41,253 nucleotides of DNA from Ruminococcus sp. Lineage in GTDB: Bacteria; Bacillota; Clostridia; Oscillospirales; Ruminococcaceae. Both the position numbers and the translations under genes were made by a program. The stretch is from positions 1-41,253 of the forward strand of contig JAFXRI010000079.1 in the NCBI GenBank assembly GCA_017526445.1, in the 5' to 3' direction. The notes beneath the pieces were generated by a model. It did no database searches. It was not told the origin of the DNA and saw only the letters and a list, made by a program, of their open reading frames with translations. This document shows, piece after piece, positions 24,842-33,299 of the stretch (position 1 is its first letter; every line of letters starts with the position of its first letter).

Positions 24842-26080
24842 ATGGCAGTTCATACACTTGAAGAGATCTATACGCCTGACGCGCTGGAGGCGCAGCGTGA
24901 GCGCTACAGCAGAGCGGCATCAGAGTTTGAGAAGCTTTACGGCACCACACCGGAGAGGATATTCTCCGCTCCCGGCCGTACCGAGGTGGGAGGGAACCAC
25001 ACAGACCACAATCACGGCAGAGTGCTTGCAGCGGGAGTCTCGCTGGATGTGATAGCTATGGTCATCCCGACGGAGGACGGTATCATCGAGGTCAAGTCGG
25101 AGGGCTTCCCGGCAGACAGGGTGGATCTGTCAGACATTTCTGTACATAAGGATGAGGAGGGTTCCTCGGCAGCGCTCATCAGGGGAGTTGCGGCAGGCTT
25201 TGCAAAGGGCGGTCACAGGATCGGCGGTTTCAGAGCCTATACCACGTCTAATGTGCTCAAGGGTTCGGGGCTCAGCTCTTCAGCGGCCTTTGAGGTGCTG
25301 ATAGGCAATATCCTGAACGGACTCTATAACGGACACGAGGTCTCCGCCGTGGAGATAGCTCAGGTGTCTCAGTATGCCGAGAACGTTTATTTCGGAAAAC
25401 CCTCGGGACTTATGGATCAGATGGCTTCCTCGGTGGGAGGGTTCATCACCATAGATTTTGCCGATCCCGCAAAGCCGGTGATCGAGTCGATAGATTTTGA
25501 TTTTGCCGCCTCCGGATGCAGTCTGTGCATCGTGGATACCAAAGGCAGCCACGCGGATCTTACTCCGGAATATGCCGCTATCCCGCAAGAGATGAAAGCG
25601 GTGGCGGGCTTCTTCGGCAAGCAGGTGCTGCGCGAAACGGATAAGCAGAGCGTGCTCGGCTCACTGCCGGAGCTGAGAGAGCGTTTCGGGGACAGAGCGG
25701 TGCTGCGTGCTCTGCATTTCTTTGATGACAATGAGCGTGTGACCGCCGAGAAGGAGGCTCTCTCCGCGGGAGATATAAAAGCCTTCTTTGAACAGATCAA
25801 AAGCTCGGGCAGATCTTCCTATATGTATCTGCAGAATGTTTTTGCAGTGAGCGATCCGGGCAGTCAGGGGCTGTCGCTGGCGCTGTATCTTGCCGGAAGT
25901 GTCCTCGGTGACGAGGGAGCATACCGCGTTCACGGCGGAGGCTTTGCCGGGACGATCCAGGCTTTCGTTCCTGCGGACAGGCTGGATACTTTCAGAAAGA
26001 CTATGGAGGACTGCTTCGGCGAGGGAAGCTGTTATGTACTGTCGGTAAGGCCTTTCGGCGGCACCGAAGTCAGGATGTAA
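24842..26080 (+). CDS. galK: Galactokinase-like GHMP kinase
   Basis: GalK phosphorylates galactose at C1 for the Leloir pathway. The 412-residue protein has the galactokinase N-terminal region (PGRTEVGGNHTDHNHGRVLA, about 44-63), the GHMP phosphate loop GSGLSSSAA (141-149), the catalytic-type SGLMDQ (Asp192) and the C-terminal GGGFAG. The usual GEHTDYN is GNHTDHN here, so the glutamate contacting the sugar is Asn52. Specificity may therefore differ from canonical GalK. Start ATG has ACGGAGG nearby. Its ribosome site lies in the end of the FtsW/RodA gene 2 nt away. galT and galE are absent here. Confidence 0.82.
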   Translation: MAVHTLEEIYTPDALEAQRERYSRAASEFEKLYGTTPERIFSAPGRTEVGGNHTDHNHGRVLAAGVSLDVIAMVIPTEDGIIEVKSEGFPADRVDLSDISVHKDEEGSSAALIRGVAAGFAKGGHRIGGFRAYTTSNVLKGSGLSSSAAFEVLIGNILNGLYNGHEVSAVEIAQVSQYAENVYFGKPSGLMDQMASSVGGFITIDFADPAKPVIESIDFDFAASGCSLCIVDTKGSHADLTPEYAAIPQEMKAVAGFFGKQVLRETDKQSVLGSLPELRERFGDRAVLRALHFFDDNERVTAEKEALSAGDIKAFFEQIKSSGRSSYMYLQNVFAVSDPGSQGLSLALYLAGSVLGDEGAYRVHGGGFAGTIQAFVPADRLDTFRKTMEDCFGEGSCYVLSVRPFGGTEVRM

Positions 26081-26116
26081 CAGGACGATAATAGTACTTA
26101 TAAATGAGGGATATGA

Positions 26117-26716
26117 ATGAAGCTGGGCAAGTTCGGGCTCATGAAGGAACAGCTCAAACAGATGAACAAGAAGGGCGTAAAGGTCAGCATCGCTTCCTGC
26201 GGGAAGGTGCTGATAGACGAGCTGCCGTTTTCCTTCTCGGTGGCCAGCGCCGGTGAGGCATCGCAGAAGGGGATAGTGGTCTCGTTCTCGGGGGAGCCGG
26301 TGGAGGACGGGAGACTGGTGCTCTCGACCATAGAGATGCGGTACACCCGGAACGGGCGGGCTCACAGCGAGACCAAGAAGCTGGCCAGGATCGTCAAGCG
26401 TGACGGCAAGCACATCTATCAGGCCAAGTTTACCAGCGTAGTTCTCGAAGAAGCCAGACCGATGAAAAAAAAGGCCGACAGCGATATGTTCCTGGCGGAT
26501 ATATCCTCGTCCTACAGCTTCAGGCTGATACCTTCCTACAAGCAGGATGAGGAGGCAGAGGTAATGCTGACTGTTTATCCGCTGGCTGATCCGCTGGGCG
26601 GGCTGGCTGTGGAGTGGAGGAGCTGTACCTCTGACAAGGAATGGTTTGAACATAACCCTGACGCCCTTAAACCTGTGTCCAGGTCAAAAGGCTTCTTTAT
26701 GAGACACAGGCGGTAA
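26117..26716 (+). CDS. Conserved-looking hypothetical protein, 199 residues
   Basis: I do not recognise a family. The protein is soluble-looking, starts basic (MKLGKFGLMKEQLKQMNKKG), has alternating beta-type stretches (KGIVVSFSGEPVEDGRLVLS, AEVMLTVYPLADPLGGLAVE), no signal peptide or membrane helix, and ends in a basic tail. It is 36 nt behind galK and in the same direction as trmB. ATG 26117 has GAGGG 6 nt upstream; the ATG at 26113 is out of frame. Codon use matches neighbours, so it is likely a real gene. Confidence 0.7.
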   Translation: MKLGKFGLMKEQLKQMNKKGVKVSIASCGKVLIDELPFSFSVASAGEASQKGIVVSFSGEPVEDGRLVLSTIEMRYTRNGRAHSETKKLARIVKRDGKHIYQAKFTSVVLEEARPMKKKADSDMFLADISSSYSFRLIPSYKQDEEAEVMLTVYPLADPLGGLAVEWRSCTSDKEWFEHNPDALKPVSRSKGFFMRHRR

Positions 26717-26772
26717 GCCTGATCCGGACGGAAGCATTATCCGGCGGAAAGACTATTCAAGGAGAGAACACT

Positions 26773-27441
26773 ATGCGGATGAGAAGAAAAAAACATCTGG
26801 AGGAACGGCTTGCGGAGTGCGGGGATATGATAATCTATATGGACCGCGAGGACCGCAACTATCAGATAAAGGACACCGAGAATATCCTTGACTGCAGGGA
26901 GCTTTTCGGCAATGACGCTCCCGTGGAGCTGGAGGTCGGCTGCGGCAAGGGGCAGTTCATATGTGAACTGGCTCAGCGCAGGCCGGAGGTCAATTACCTC
27001 GCTGTGGAAAAGGCCAGCAACGTTATCGTGGATGCCGCCGAGAAGGCGATAGCTTTGGGGATAAAAAATGTCCGCTTTCTCAGGGGAGGAGCAGAGTATC
27101 TCGAAAGCTACATACCCCAGCAGAGCATCGGAAGACTGTACCTCAATTTCAGCTGTCCCTATCCCAAGAAGTCCTATGCATCCCACAGGCTGACACACAG
27201 GCGGTTCCTGGCAATATATGAGACGCTTCTGAAGCCCGGCGCCGAGATCTGGCAGAAGACGGACAACCGCAATTTCTTCGAGTTCTCGCTGGAGGAGTTT
27301 TCCGACTGCGGCTGGACGCTGAAAAATATCTCGCTGGACCTTCACGCCTCTGATTTCGAGGATAATATCGTCACCGAGTACGAGCAGCGCTTCTCCGAGC
27401 AGGGGGCCCCGATATACAGATTGGAGGCGTACCGCAAATGA
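26773..27441 (+). CDS. trmB: tRNA (guanine-N7)-methyltransferase TrmB, with a divergent signature
   Basis: TrmB makes m7G46 in tRNA variable loops. The 222-residue protein has SAM-binding EVGCGKGQ (53-60), PEVNYLAVEKA, and TDNRNFFEF (163-171). The family's acidic signature, usually FSDPWPKKRHxKRRL, reads FSCPYPKKSYASHRL (126-140): the Asp is Cys and several basic residues are gone. Either a lineage-specific TrmB or a relative with changed activity. Ribosome site AAGGAGAG; the following gene overlaps by 4 nt. Confidence 0.82.
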   Translation: MRMRRKKHLEERLAECGDMIIYMDREDRNYQIKDTENILDCRELFGNDAPVELEVGCGKGQFICELAQRRPEVNYLAVEKASNVIVDAAEKAIALGIKNVRFLRGGAEYLESYIPQQSIGRLYLNFSCPYPKKSYASHRLTHRRFLAIYETLLKPGAEIWQKTDNRNFFEFSLEEFSDCGWTLKNISLDLHASDFEDNIVTEYEQRFSEQGAPIYRLEAYRK

Positions 27442-27992
27442 GTGAGGAGATGCCTGCGGTATTGCAGGAGCCGGAAAAGAAAAGACGCTTCCCCTTGAAG
27501 CTCGTTCTGATCGCTGCCGCACTGATCGCCTTTGCCGTGGGAATGGCAATAGAAGTGTACAAACATTCGGACAGCAGGATGAAATCCCTGCTTGAGAACA
27601 ATAAGCAGAGCTTTGAAGCCTGTGCCGAGTTCTTCGGCATAGGCGGCGGATCGGAGAGCGTCACTGTGACGGATAAAGAGATCGAAGCTGAGACGATCAA
27701 TGCTGATTCGGACAAGAAAAGAGCAGTGTTCACTTCGGCGCAGTTCCTTGCGGAAAAGTACAAGGAGCAGCCCGTAGGCAGCGATATAGCAAAGCTGTCG
27801 GACGCAGGTGTCCAAAAAATCTCCCTCGAAGGCTGGGAGGTAAGGTTCTATACCGATGTGGATTCGGGGATCTGCTACATCTCCGAAAAGGCAAAAAGCT
27901 CGCCGGGGTTCTATTATCCGGAGGGCTATCTGGACGACAACCGCGTCGAGGGCGACTGGTACCGCTTCGGAAGGGATGTAAAGAAAAAATAA
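27438..27992 (+). CDS. Hypothetical single-pass membrane protein, 184 residues
   Basis: A basic stretch (EKKRRFPLK) precedes one membrane helix (about 22-42); the rest, about 140 residues, would be extracytoplasmic and ends YRFGRDVKKK. The central part is Ser/Glu/Thr-rich, followed by a folded-looking region with GWEVRFYTDVDSGICYISEK. I know no family. The start overlaps the trmB stop (ATGA), so it is translated with trmB, although the roles look unrelated. Confidence 0.7.
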   Translation: MSEEMPAVLQEPEKKRRFPLKLVLIAAALIAFAVGMAIEVYKHSDSRMKSLLENNKQSFEACAEFFGIGGGSESVTVTDKEIEAETINADSDKKRAVFTSAQFLAEKYKEQPVGSDIAKLSDAGVQKISLEGWEVRFYTDVDSGICYISEKAKSSPGFYYPEGYLDDNRVEGDWYRFGRDVKKK

Positions 27993-28000
27993 CAGCACAG

Positions 28001-28040
28001 GCGCGTCTGTCATTATTCGGGACAGGCGCGCATATATTTT
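28001..28040 (+). terminator. Hairpin after the trmB unit
   Basis: GCGCGTCTGTC (28001-28011) pairs with GACAGGCGCGC (28021-28031), one G-T pair, then ATATATTTTCT. The T run is interrupted, so termination may be partial and cwlD could be read through. Confidence 0.6.
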
Positions 28041-28083
28041 CTCAGAGGGGCAGAGCACCCCATTTTCTGAGGAGATGAGACAT

Positions 28084-28845
28084 ATGAACTTCAAGCAGAA
28101 GCTTATCACATATTTCTGTGCAGCGGCGGTGATCGCTGCGGGCATCATCGGGCGGGAGTATGCCGGGAGCCGCATAAAGGAGGGTATGGACGGAGTACCT
28201 GCTTCGGCTTTGGTGAGCGATGCGCCTGTGATAGTCCTTGACGCAGGCCACGGCGGAGCCGACGGAGGCTGCGTCTCGGTGAACGGCGTGCCTGAAAAGG
28301 GCATAAACCTTTCCATAATGCAGACCGCGGCGGATACTCTGGAGCTTCTGGGATATAATGTTAAGTGTACAAGGAACTCGGATGTGTCTATCCACGATCA
28401 GGGTACAGAGGGGCTGGCAGATCAGAAGAAGTCGGATATGGATAACCGTCTGAAAATAATAAACGGCAGCGGTGCGGCACTGGCGGTCTCCATACATCAG
28501 AATCAGTTCACTGATCCGAAATACAGCGGCGCTCAGATGTTCTACAAGGCTGAAAGCAGTGAGAGCAGCCGCCTTGCCGAGGTGCTGAGGGGGAAGTTCG
28601 TTATGCATCTCCAGCCGGACAATGAGCGTGAGACCAAGCCTGTGGGCAGCGAGCTTTTTCTGATACATAACGCCGAATGTCCCGCTGTTATGGCAGAGTG
28701 CGGATTCCTCTCCAATCCGGAGGAGGCCGCAAAGCTGGAATCGCCTTCCTATCAGAGAGAGACAGCCTTTACCATCGCCGACGGGATAATCTGCTATCTT
28801 GCCGGGAGCCGTCCCCGGGATACTGAGGCGGAGGATGATTTGTAA
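28084..28845 (+). CDS. cwlD: N-acetylmuramoyl-L-alanine amidase, CwlD-like
   Basis: Amidase_3 zinc enzyme that cuts the bond between muramic acid and L-alanine in peptidoglycan. In spore formers CwlD makes muramic-lactam in the cortex. The 253-residue protein has a secretion/anchor segment (about 8-22) and then the amidase domain. Visible zinc and catalytic residues are His56 (DAGHGGADGG), Glu71, His138 (VSIHQNQF), and a Glu in MAECGFLSN. ATG 28084 is chosen because GAGGAG (28069-28074) directly abuts ATG 28075. Sporulation is not otherwise shown in this window, so a general cell-wall amidase is possible. Confidence 0.85.
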   Translation: MNFKQKLITYFCAAAVIAAGIIGREYAGSRIKEGMDGVPASALVSDAPVIVLDAGHGGADGGCVSVNGVPEKGINLSIMQTAADTLELLGYNVKCTRNSDVSIHDQGTEGLADQKKSDMDNRLKIINGSGAALAVSIHQNQFTDPKYSGAQMFYKAESSESSRLAEVLRGKFVMHLQPDNERETKPVGSELFLIHNAECPAVMAECGFLSNPEEAAKLESPSYQRETAFTIADGIICYLAGSRPRDTEAEDDL

Positions 28846-28929
28846 AAATATGCCTCCGTCACAAGCCTGACAGTATGATTATTGATAAAATAGAGTGTAA
28901 AATAATAATGAAATTTGGCATATTGGGGG

Positions 28930-28958
28930 TTGTATTTTACTGTACAATGGTATATAAT
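28930..28958 (+). promoter_or_regulatory. Promoter of the LytR-CpsA-Psr gene
   Basis: TTGTAT (28930-28935), 17 bp, TATAAT (28953-28958). The predicted start near 28965 leaves a leader of about 40 nt. Confidence 0.7.
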
Positions 28959-29003
28959 ATAAGGGTATAAGTTCTCATAACTGATGTTTAAGTGAGGTTA
29001 ATT

Positions 29004-31049
29004 ATGCCAGACAACAAAAAGAATACAGATGACAGCTCCGAGATGGAGCTGGAGGATATTATTTCGGCAGCTATAAATGCAAAAAAGAAACGCGCTGAAG
29101 AAAGCAAGCATAACGAAGAGGAATTATCCGATGCCGATGCTGTGCGGCTGAAAAGACAAAAAACGCTTGAAGAGCTCACAGGTATAAAGTTCGTGGAGGA
29201 AGAGGACAAGAGCAAGCTCGTCAAAAAAGAGAAAGCTCATACCGATCCCAAAAGTGAGCCGGAAAAGCCTGCTAAAAACGAAAAGCCTCAGGAGGAAAAG
29301 AATTCCGGGCACAGACAGGGCGAAAAACAGCCCGGACATAAACAGGGCGAAAGAGGACCAGGGCACAGGCAGGGAGGAAAGCCTCCTGCCCGCAAGCCGG
29401 GGGACAAGCAACCTGAGCATAAGCCCGGGGACAGGCATCCTGCCCGCAAGCCCGGAGACAAGCGCCCGGTACGCAAAAAGCCTGCGGCGGTCCCCGCGGA
29501 CGGCGAACTGGCGGAGGGCACTGAGGAAAGACCAAGGCGCAGAACAGCCCGTGAGGACGATATCAATCTTCCTGCAAGAAAAAAACGTCCCGCAGGTGAG
29601 AACGATCAGCGTGAGGAGAAGGATAATGCTCCCGATGACGGGAAGCTGCTGGAGCCCGTACCTGTCATAATCGACGACGATGACGAGGAGATGCTCCCCG
29701 GAAAGAAGTCCGGCGAGGATGCTCCTGAGGGCGCGGACGAGCCCGATACCGGGGACAAGCCCAAAAAGAAGCCCCAGGGCAGCGGAAAAAACAAAAAGAA
29801 GAAAAAGAAAAAATGGAACAAGAAGCAGAAGACCATATTTACAATAGGCGTGCTGTTCATAATACTTTGCCTGCTGGGTGTGGCGGTATATCTGATATTC
29901 CACTATTATTACGGCCTGCTGGGCGGTGAGTGGAACGACAGCATCACCCACGAGAAGCCGGTAGTCAGCGCGGATGCTTCTTCCAAGGAAGATACCTTCG
30001 ATCCCAGAACGGAAGAGGAAAAGATCAGAGAAGCTCTTGAGGCTATCAAGATCGACCTTATGAAGGACAGCGAGGTATTCAATATCCTGCTGGTAGGACA
30101 GGACCTCAGGTCCACCTCCGGCGAGACAAGGGGCAATACCGACGTTATGATGCTCATTTCTCTCAACCATAAGAAGAAGACCATCACGATGACTTCCTTT
30201 ATGAGAGATATATGGCTGTATATCCCGCCCTGCGATTATTCCGAGAGACTCAACGCCGCATACTACGCCGGCGGTCCCGAGTACCTCAGGGATACGCTCC
30301 AGTCCTACTTCGGCATCGGCATCGACAGGTATGTGGTCGTTACCTTCAACCAGTTCATTGATATCGTTGATACTCTGGGAGGACTTGATCTTTATGTAAC
30401 TCCCGACGAGGCGAACGGATACCAGGGCGCTGATCCCAACGGTGACAACACCCGCGGAATGCAGAATCCTCTGGATGAGCAGAACTACCTGCTCAAGAAC
30501 AAAAAGAAGACCGACTATATCAAGATGGACTATGACATCGACGGTAAGACTTTGCATCTGAACGGAAACCAGGCGCTGGCTTATTCGAGAATAAGACACG
30601 TGGATTATATCGACAAGGACGGCACCGTTCTGGGAAGCGACTTCGGACGTACAAAGCGTCAGAGGATCGTTATCTCGGAAATGATCAAGAAGGCCAAGTC
30701 GGCATCGCTGGTAACGCTCAACGATCTTGCGCATAAGGTGCTCCCGCAGACCTTCACGGATATCTCTGAGGGAGAGGCCGCTTCGCTGGTACTGAACATC
30801 CTCGACTATGTGGAATATGATGTTCAGCAGTTCCGCGTTCCCGAGGAGGGGACCTATTCCGGCCACTGGATCGACAGGAAGTCGGTTATTCTCTGCAACA
30901 CTGTAAAGAATGCACAGGATCTCCAGACACTGATCTACGGCCAGACAAACATCACTGAGGAGGAACTCAAGAAGTTCGCCCAGTACAATCAGTATTACGA
31001 TGACAACGGCAACTATGTTGACTATGCCAACGGTATCGTGAACTATTGA
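29004..31049 (+). CDS. LytR-CpsA-Psr family protein with a long basic cytoplasmic tail
   Basis: LCP proteins attach teichoic acids or other glycopolymers to peptidoglycan. Here residues 1-275 are hydrophilic and cytoplasmic, rich in Lys, Pro, Gly and acidic residues, with six 9-residue repeats (102-155). A Lys run and one membrane helix (about 277-300) follow, then the extracellular LCP domain from about 357: FNILLVGQDLRS, RGNTDVMMLISLNHKKKTIT, SFMRDIWLYIP and NGNQALAYSRIRH. The Arg/Asp motifs for pyrophosphate lipid handling are present. Typical LCP proteins have a short cytoplasmic tail. ATG 29004 has GAGG 6 nt upstream, preferred to GTG 28992. A terminator follows. Confidence 0.88.
   Translation: MPDNKKNTDDSSEMELEDIISAAINAKKKRAEESKHNEEELSDADAVRLKRQKTLEELTGIKFVEEEDKSKLVKKEKAHTDPKSEPEKPAKNEKPQEEKNSGHRQGEKQPGHKQGERGPGHRQGGKPPARKPGDKQPEHKPGDRHPARKPGDKRPVRKKPAAVPADGELAEGTEERPRRRTAREDDINLPARKKRPAGENDQREEKDNAPDDGKLLEPVPVIIDDDDEEMLPGKKSGEDAPEGADEPDTGDKPKKKPQGSGKNKKKKKKKWNKKQKTIFTIGVLFIILCLLGVAVYLIFHYYYGLLGGEWNDSITHEKPVVSADASSKEDTFDPRTEEEKIREALEAIKIDLMKDSEVFNILLVGQDLRSTSGETRGNTDVMMLISLNHKKKTITMTSFMRDIWLYIPPCDYSERLNAAYYAGGPEYLRDTLQSYFGIGIDRYVVVTFNQFIDIVDTLGGLDLYVTPDEANGYQGADPNGDNTRGMQNPLDEQNYLLKNKKKTDYIKMDYDIDGKTLHLNGNQALAYSRIRHVDYIDKDGTVLGSDFGRTKRQRIVISEMIKKAKSASLVTLNDLAHKVLPQTFTDISEGEAASLVLNILDYVEYDVQQFRVPEEGTYSGHWIDRKSVILCNTVKNAQDLQTLIYGQTNITEEELKKFAQYNQYYDDNGNYVDYANGIVNY
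29307..29468 (+). repeat. Six tandem 27-bp units encoding basic nonapeptides
   Basis: In-frame units encode GHRQGEKQP, GHKQGERGP, GHRQGGKPP, ARKPGDKQP, EHKPGDRHP, ARKPGDKRP. The units change from a GH.QG type to an A/EHKPGD type half way. They lie in the cytoplasmic tail of the LytR-CpsA-Psr protein. Confidence 0.9.
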
Positions 31050-31057
31050 TCCTGAAC

Positions 31058-31095
31058 TAAAAAACCGCAGCACACGAAGTGCTGCGGTTCTTTTT
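31058..31095. terminator. Bidirectional terminator between convergent genes
   Basis: AACCGCAGCAC (31063-31073) pairs perfectly with GTGCTGCGGTT (31079-31089) around ACGAA. T runs follow on plus (CTTTTT) and, via the A run at 31058-31064, on minus. Confidence 0.92.
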
Positions 31096-31149
31096 AGTGA
31101 TCAGCGGAGAAAACTGCTCCGGCTGAGAAACGGCTTCTGATCCTGTATG

Positions 31150-31815
31150 TCAGTACTTGACCGACTTGTTGTTCACCGAGATGCTGATGACGGGCATGCC
31201 GTCCTCCATATCGTCGAACATCACAACGACCTCCAGGTCGCCCTCGGTGTATGTCCAGTACAGCTCGGCAGAGGTGGGCTCGCCCATCCTGGCTCTTACA
31301 TCGTCCTGCTTGTCGCCGATCTTCAGACCGCAGGCAAGGGATACGTTCTCGCCTTTGTAGTCAGCGTCGGAGATAGTTGCGGCAAGGACCTTGCCCTCGT
31401 AGTTCTCCTCAACGTTCAATCCGTTGTACCAGTGGTATGTGATCTCGCCCACGGCGTTGGGATCGCAGGGCTTTGATGCCTTTGAGGGCCTTGCCTCATC
31501 GCCGAGACCGTCCTTGATGTCGGCGTAAGCAGCGCCGGGCAGGAAGGTATAGCCGTTATAGCTTACCGTTGCCTTTTCGCTGAGAGAAGCATTGTCGGGA
31601 ACGGCGGGGCTATCGGATGTGCTCTCCTCCGGCTTGCTCTCGGCGGGCTTGGTCTCATCAGGAGTGGACTCGGCAGGTGCTGCTTCGGACGAAACGGCAG
31701 CCTTGGTCTTGAGTGTTACCTTGCCCTCAGTTTCCGAGGAAAGATCGGTGCTGCCGCAGCCTGCCAGCATAAGTGCGGCCAGTGCCGCAGCAATAAAAGG
31801 GTATCTGATCTTCAT
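31150..31815 (-). CDS. Lipoprotein of unknown function, third gene of the MBOAT operon
   Basis: Signal peptide with lipobox LAGC (Cys20). A Ser/Thr/Glu/Pro-rich linker (about 21-80) leads to a domain of about 140 residues beginning SYNGYTFLPG with YADIKDGLGDEARPSKASKP, GLKIGDKQDDVRARMGEPTS and a beta-rich end VVVMFDDMEDGMPVISISV. The two GxxxxDV..xxGxP-type stretches resemble small BamE/OmlA-like or SmpA-like folds, a resemblance only. It starts 14 nt after the DHHW gene and probably shares the polymer-modification job. Confidence 0.75.
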   Translation of the reverse strand: MKIRYPFIAAALAALMLAGCGSTDLSSETEGKVTLKTKAAVSSEAAPAESTPDETKPAESKPEESTSDSPAVPDNASLSEKATVSYNGYTFLPGAAYADIKDGLGDEARPSKASKPCDPNAVGEITYHWYNGLNVEENYEGKVLAATISDADYKGENVSLACGLKIGDKQDDVRARMGEPTSAELYWTYTEGDLEVVVMFDDMEDGMPVISISVNNKSVKY

Positions 31816-31829
31816 ATAAAAAGCTCTCC

Positions 31830-33281
31830 TTATTTCTTTACGATGTTTACAGTGTCTCCGTTGTAGTCTATATTATTGCAGGTGACGGTGAGCTTGTACT
31901 CGCCTGAGAGGCCCTCCGAGGGATCAATGAGCATCGAGAAGCCGTTGTGATCTTCGCCTTCCAGCAGCTTGGTGTCATAGATCGGGAAGGCTTCATAGGT
32001 GAAGCTGCCGTTTTGACCGGTGAGGGTAACATACACCCTTCCGTCGCCGAGGTCGGCGTTATCGGAGAATACACCGAATATCCTGCACCCGTAACCTTCG
32101 TTAGAGAAGGAAACGCTCATGCTTCCGTCCTCCGCCACGAACTGTGAGGTTATGTCCGTCCTTTTCGGAGCGTACATATAAGGCGCTGTGGAGACGAGGT
32201 TTTTAAGATTTCTTTCAACTATCTCGTAAACAACATCCGTCCCGTCGGCCAGGGTGGAGATCTCGGGGCAGTCGGTGCGCTCGAAGGTGGACTGAGCGTA
32301 ATTGTCCATCATAAGCGGCAGCAATGCCCGCCCGAAGGAGTCTCTTGCCATATACAGCTTGCTGTCCTTGGGGCCGCCCTTGCTCCTGATAGTGAAGCGG
32401 TCGTCGCCTTCCTCCTTATCGCTCATAAAGAGTTCGAGCTGAGCGGGAGGATCCTTCACGCCTGCGGGAGTAACAAAGGTAAACGGGTCATACTCTATAT
32501 CCAGATAATACTGGTTGTCCAGAAAACCGCCTGCCGGGTAGAGCAGTTTGTCAAGGTCGCCCCGCCAGGTCTTGGTGACGGTATATTCGCAGTTGCTGTA
32601 GCTCTTGTGAGGAGCACCCAGGCTCTCCATAATGGCGTTGTATCCGATGAGAGCGCCGAGGTAGTTCCAGTGGCTGTCTCGCTTATGATATACGCCCAGC
32701 TTTTTGTTGTCGGTCATCACCTTTTTCATATTGGTGTAGTTCACGCCCAGCCTGTCCAGCTCCTTACACAGCCGCGAGAGGTTGTTCTCATCAGCCTGTC
32801 TGTAGCAGAAGGGCATATACTCGCCATAGACAGATGCCTTGTTGGGCATCGGTACAAAAGTGAACCTGCCGCCCTTTGCCTTGACCTGTTCCTCTATGAG
32901 CGAGAGAGTTATGGCTGCCTGCCTGATGCGGGCATCGGACATGGCATTGGTATCCATATAGTCCAGCTTCTCGTTGTCATAGAACAGCCAGCCGTCCCTG
33001 CCGCTTATCACATTGGAGGACGAGGTGCCGAGTATCTGTCCCTTTACGAAGTTTGCCGCCGAGAGGATCTCCGAACGCAGAGGGATCCTGTCGTTGAACC
33101 ATTCTTCAAACTGTACGGAAAAATCAGTATTGAGCGAGCCGTCCTTTATGTACGATGGCATCTCGGCAAGCTCTTTTTTCTCTATCTCGGCATTGCTCTT
33201 CACGAAGGGCAGCATAGCCAGAGGCGCTGCACATACCGCAAAGAATATTGCCGAATAAACGATCTTAAAAGCTTTATTCAT
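31830..33281 (-). CDS. DHHW/AlgX-like (SGNH-type) acyl-transfer partner protein
   Basis: A 483-residue secreted or membrane-anchored protein with an N-terminal hydrophobic segment (about 8-26). It has DRIPLRSEILSAANFVKGQI, SGRDGWLFYDNEK, FVPMPNKASVYGEYMP, the DxHW-type motif KRDSHWNYLGALIGYNAIM (Asp/His pair) and ARDSFGRALLP with a candidate catalytic Ser. This matches the DHHW / AlgJ-AlgX group, SGNH-like proteins that work with an MBOAT acyltransferase to O-acetylate extracellular polysaccharide. The gene follows the MBOAT gene by 18 nt, the expected pairing. Target polymer unknown. Confidence 0.85.
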   Translation of the reverse strand: MNKAFKIVYSAIFFAVCAAPLAMLPFVKSNAEIEKKELAEMPSYIKDGSLNTDFSVQFEEWFNDRIPLRSEILSAANFVKGQILGTSSSNVISGRDGWLFYDNEKLDYMDTNAMSDARIRQAAITLSLIEEQVKAKGGRFTFVPMPNKASVYGEYMPFCYRQADENNLSRLCKELDRLGVNYTNMKKVMTDNKKLGVYHKRDSHWNYLGALIGYNAIMESLGAPHKSYSNCEYTVTKTWRGDLDKLLYPAGGFLDNQYYLDIEYDPFTFVTPAGVKDPPAQLELFMSDKEEGDDRFTIRSKGGPKDSKLYMARDSFGRALLPLMMDNYAQSTFERTDCPEISTLADGTDVVYEIVERNLKNLVSTAPYMYAPKRTDITSQFVAEDGSMSVSFSNEGYGCRIFGVFSDNADLGDGRVYVTLTGQNGSFTYEAFPIYDTKLLEGEDHNGFSMLIDPSEGLSGEYKLTVTCNNIDYNGDTVNIVKK

Positions 33282-33299
33282 AGCTTCCCCTTTACTTTC

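Noticed and set aside
29307-29468. Possible CRISPR array in the LytR-CpsA-Psr gene
   Set aside because: 27-bp coding repeats without spacers, in frame with the gene.
29124-31073. A 649-codon minus-strand open frame over the LytR-CpsA-Psr gene
   Set aside because: Antisense shadow of a well-supported gene with a promoter and terminator of its own.
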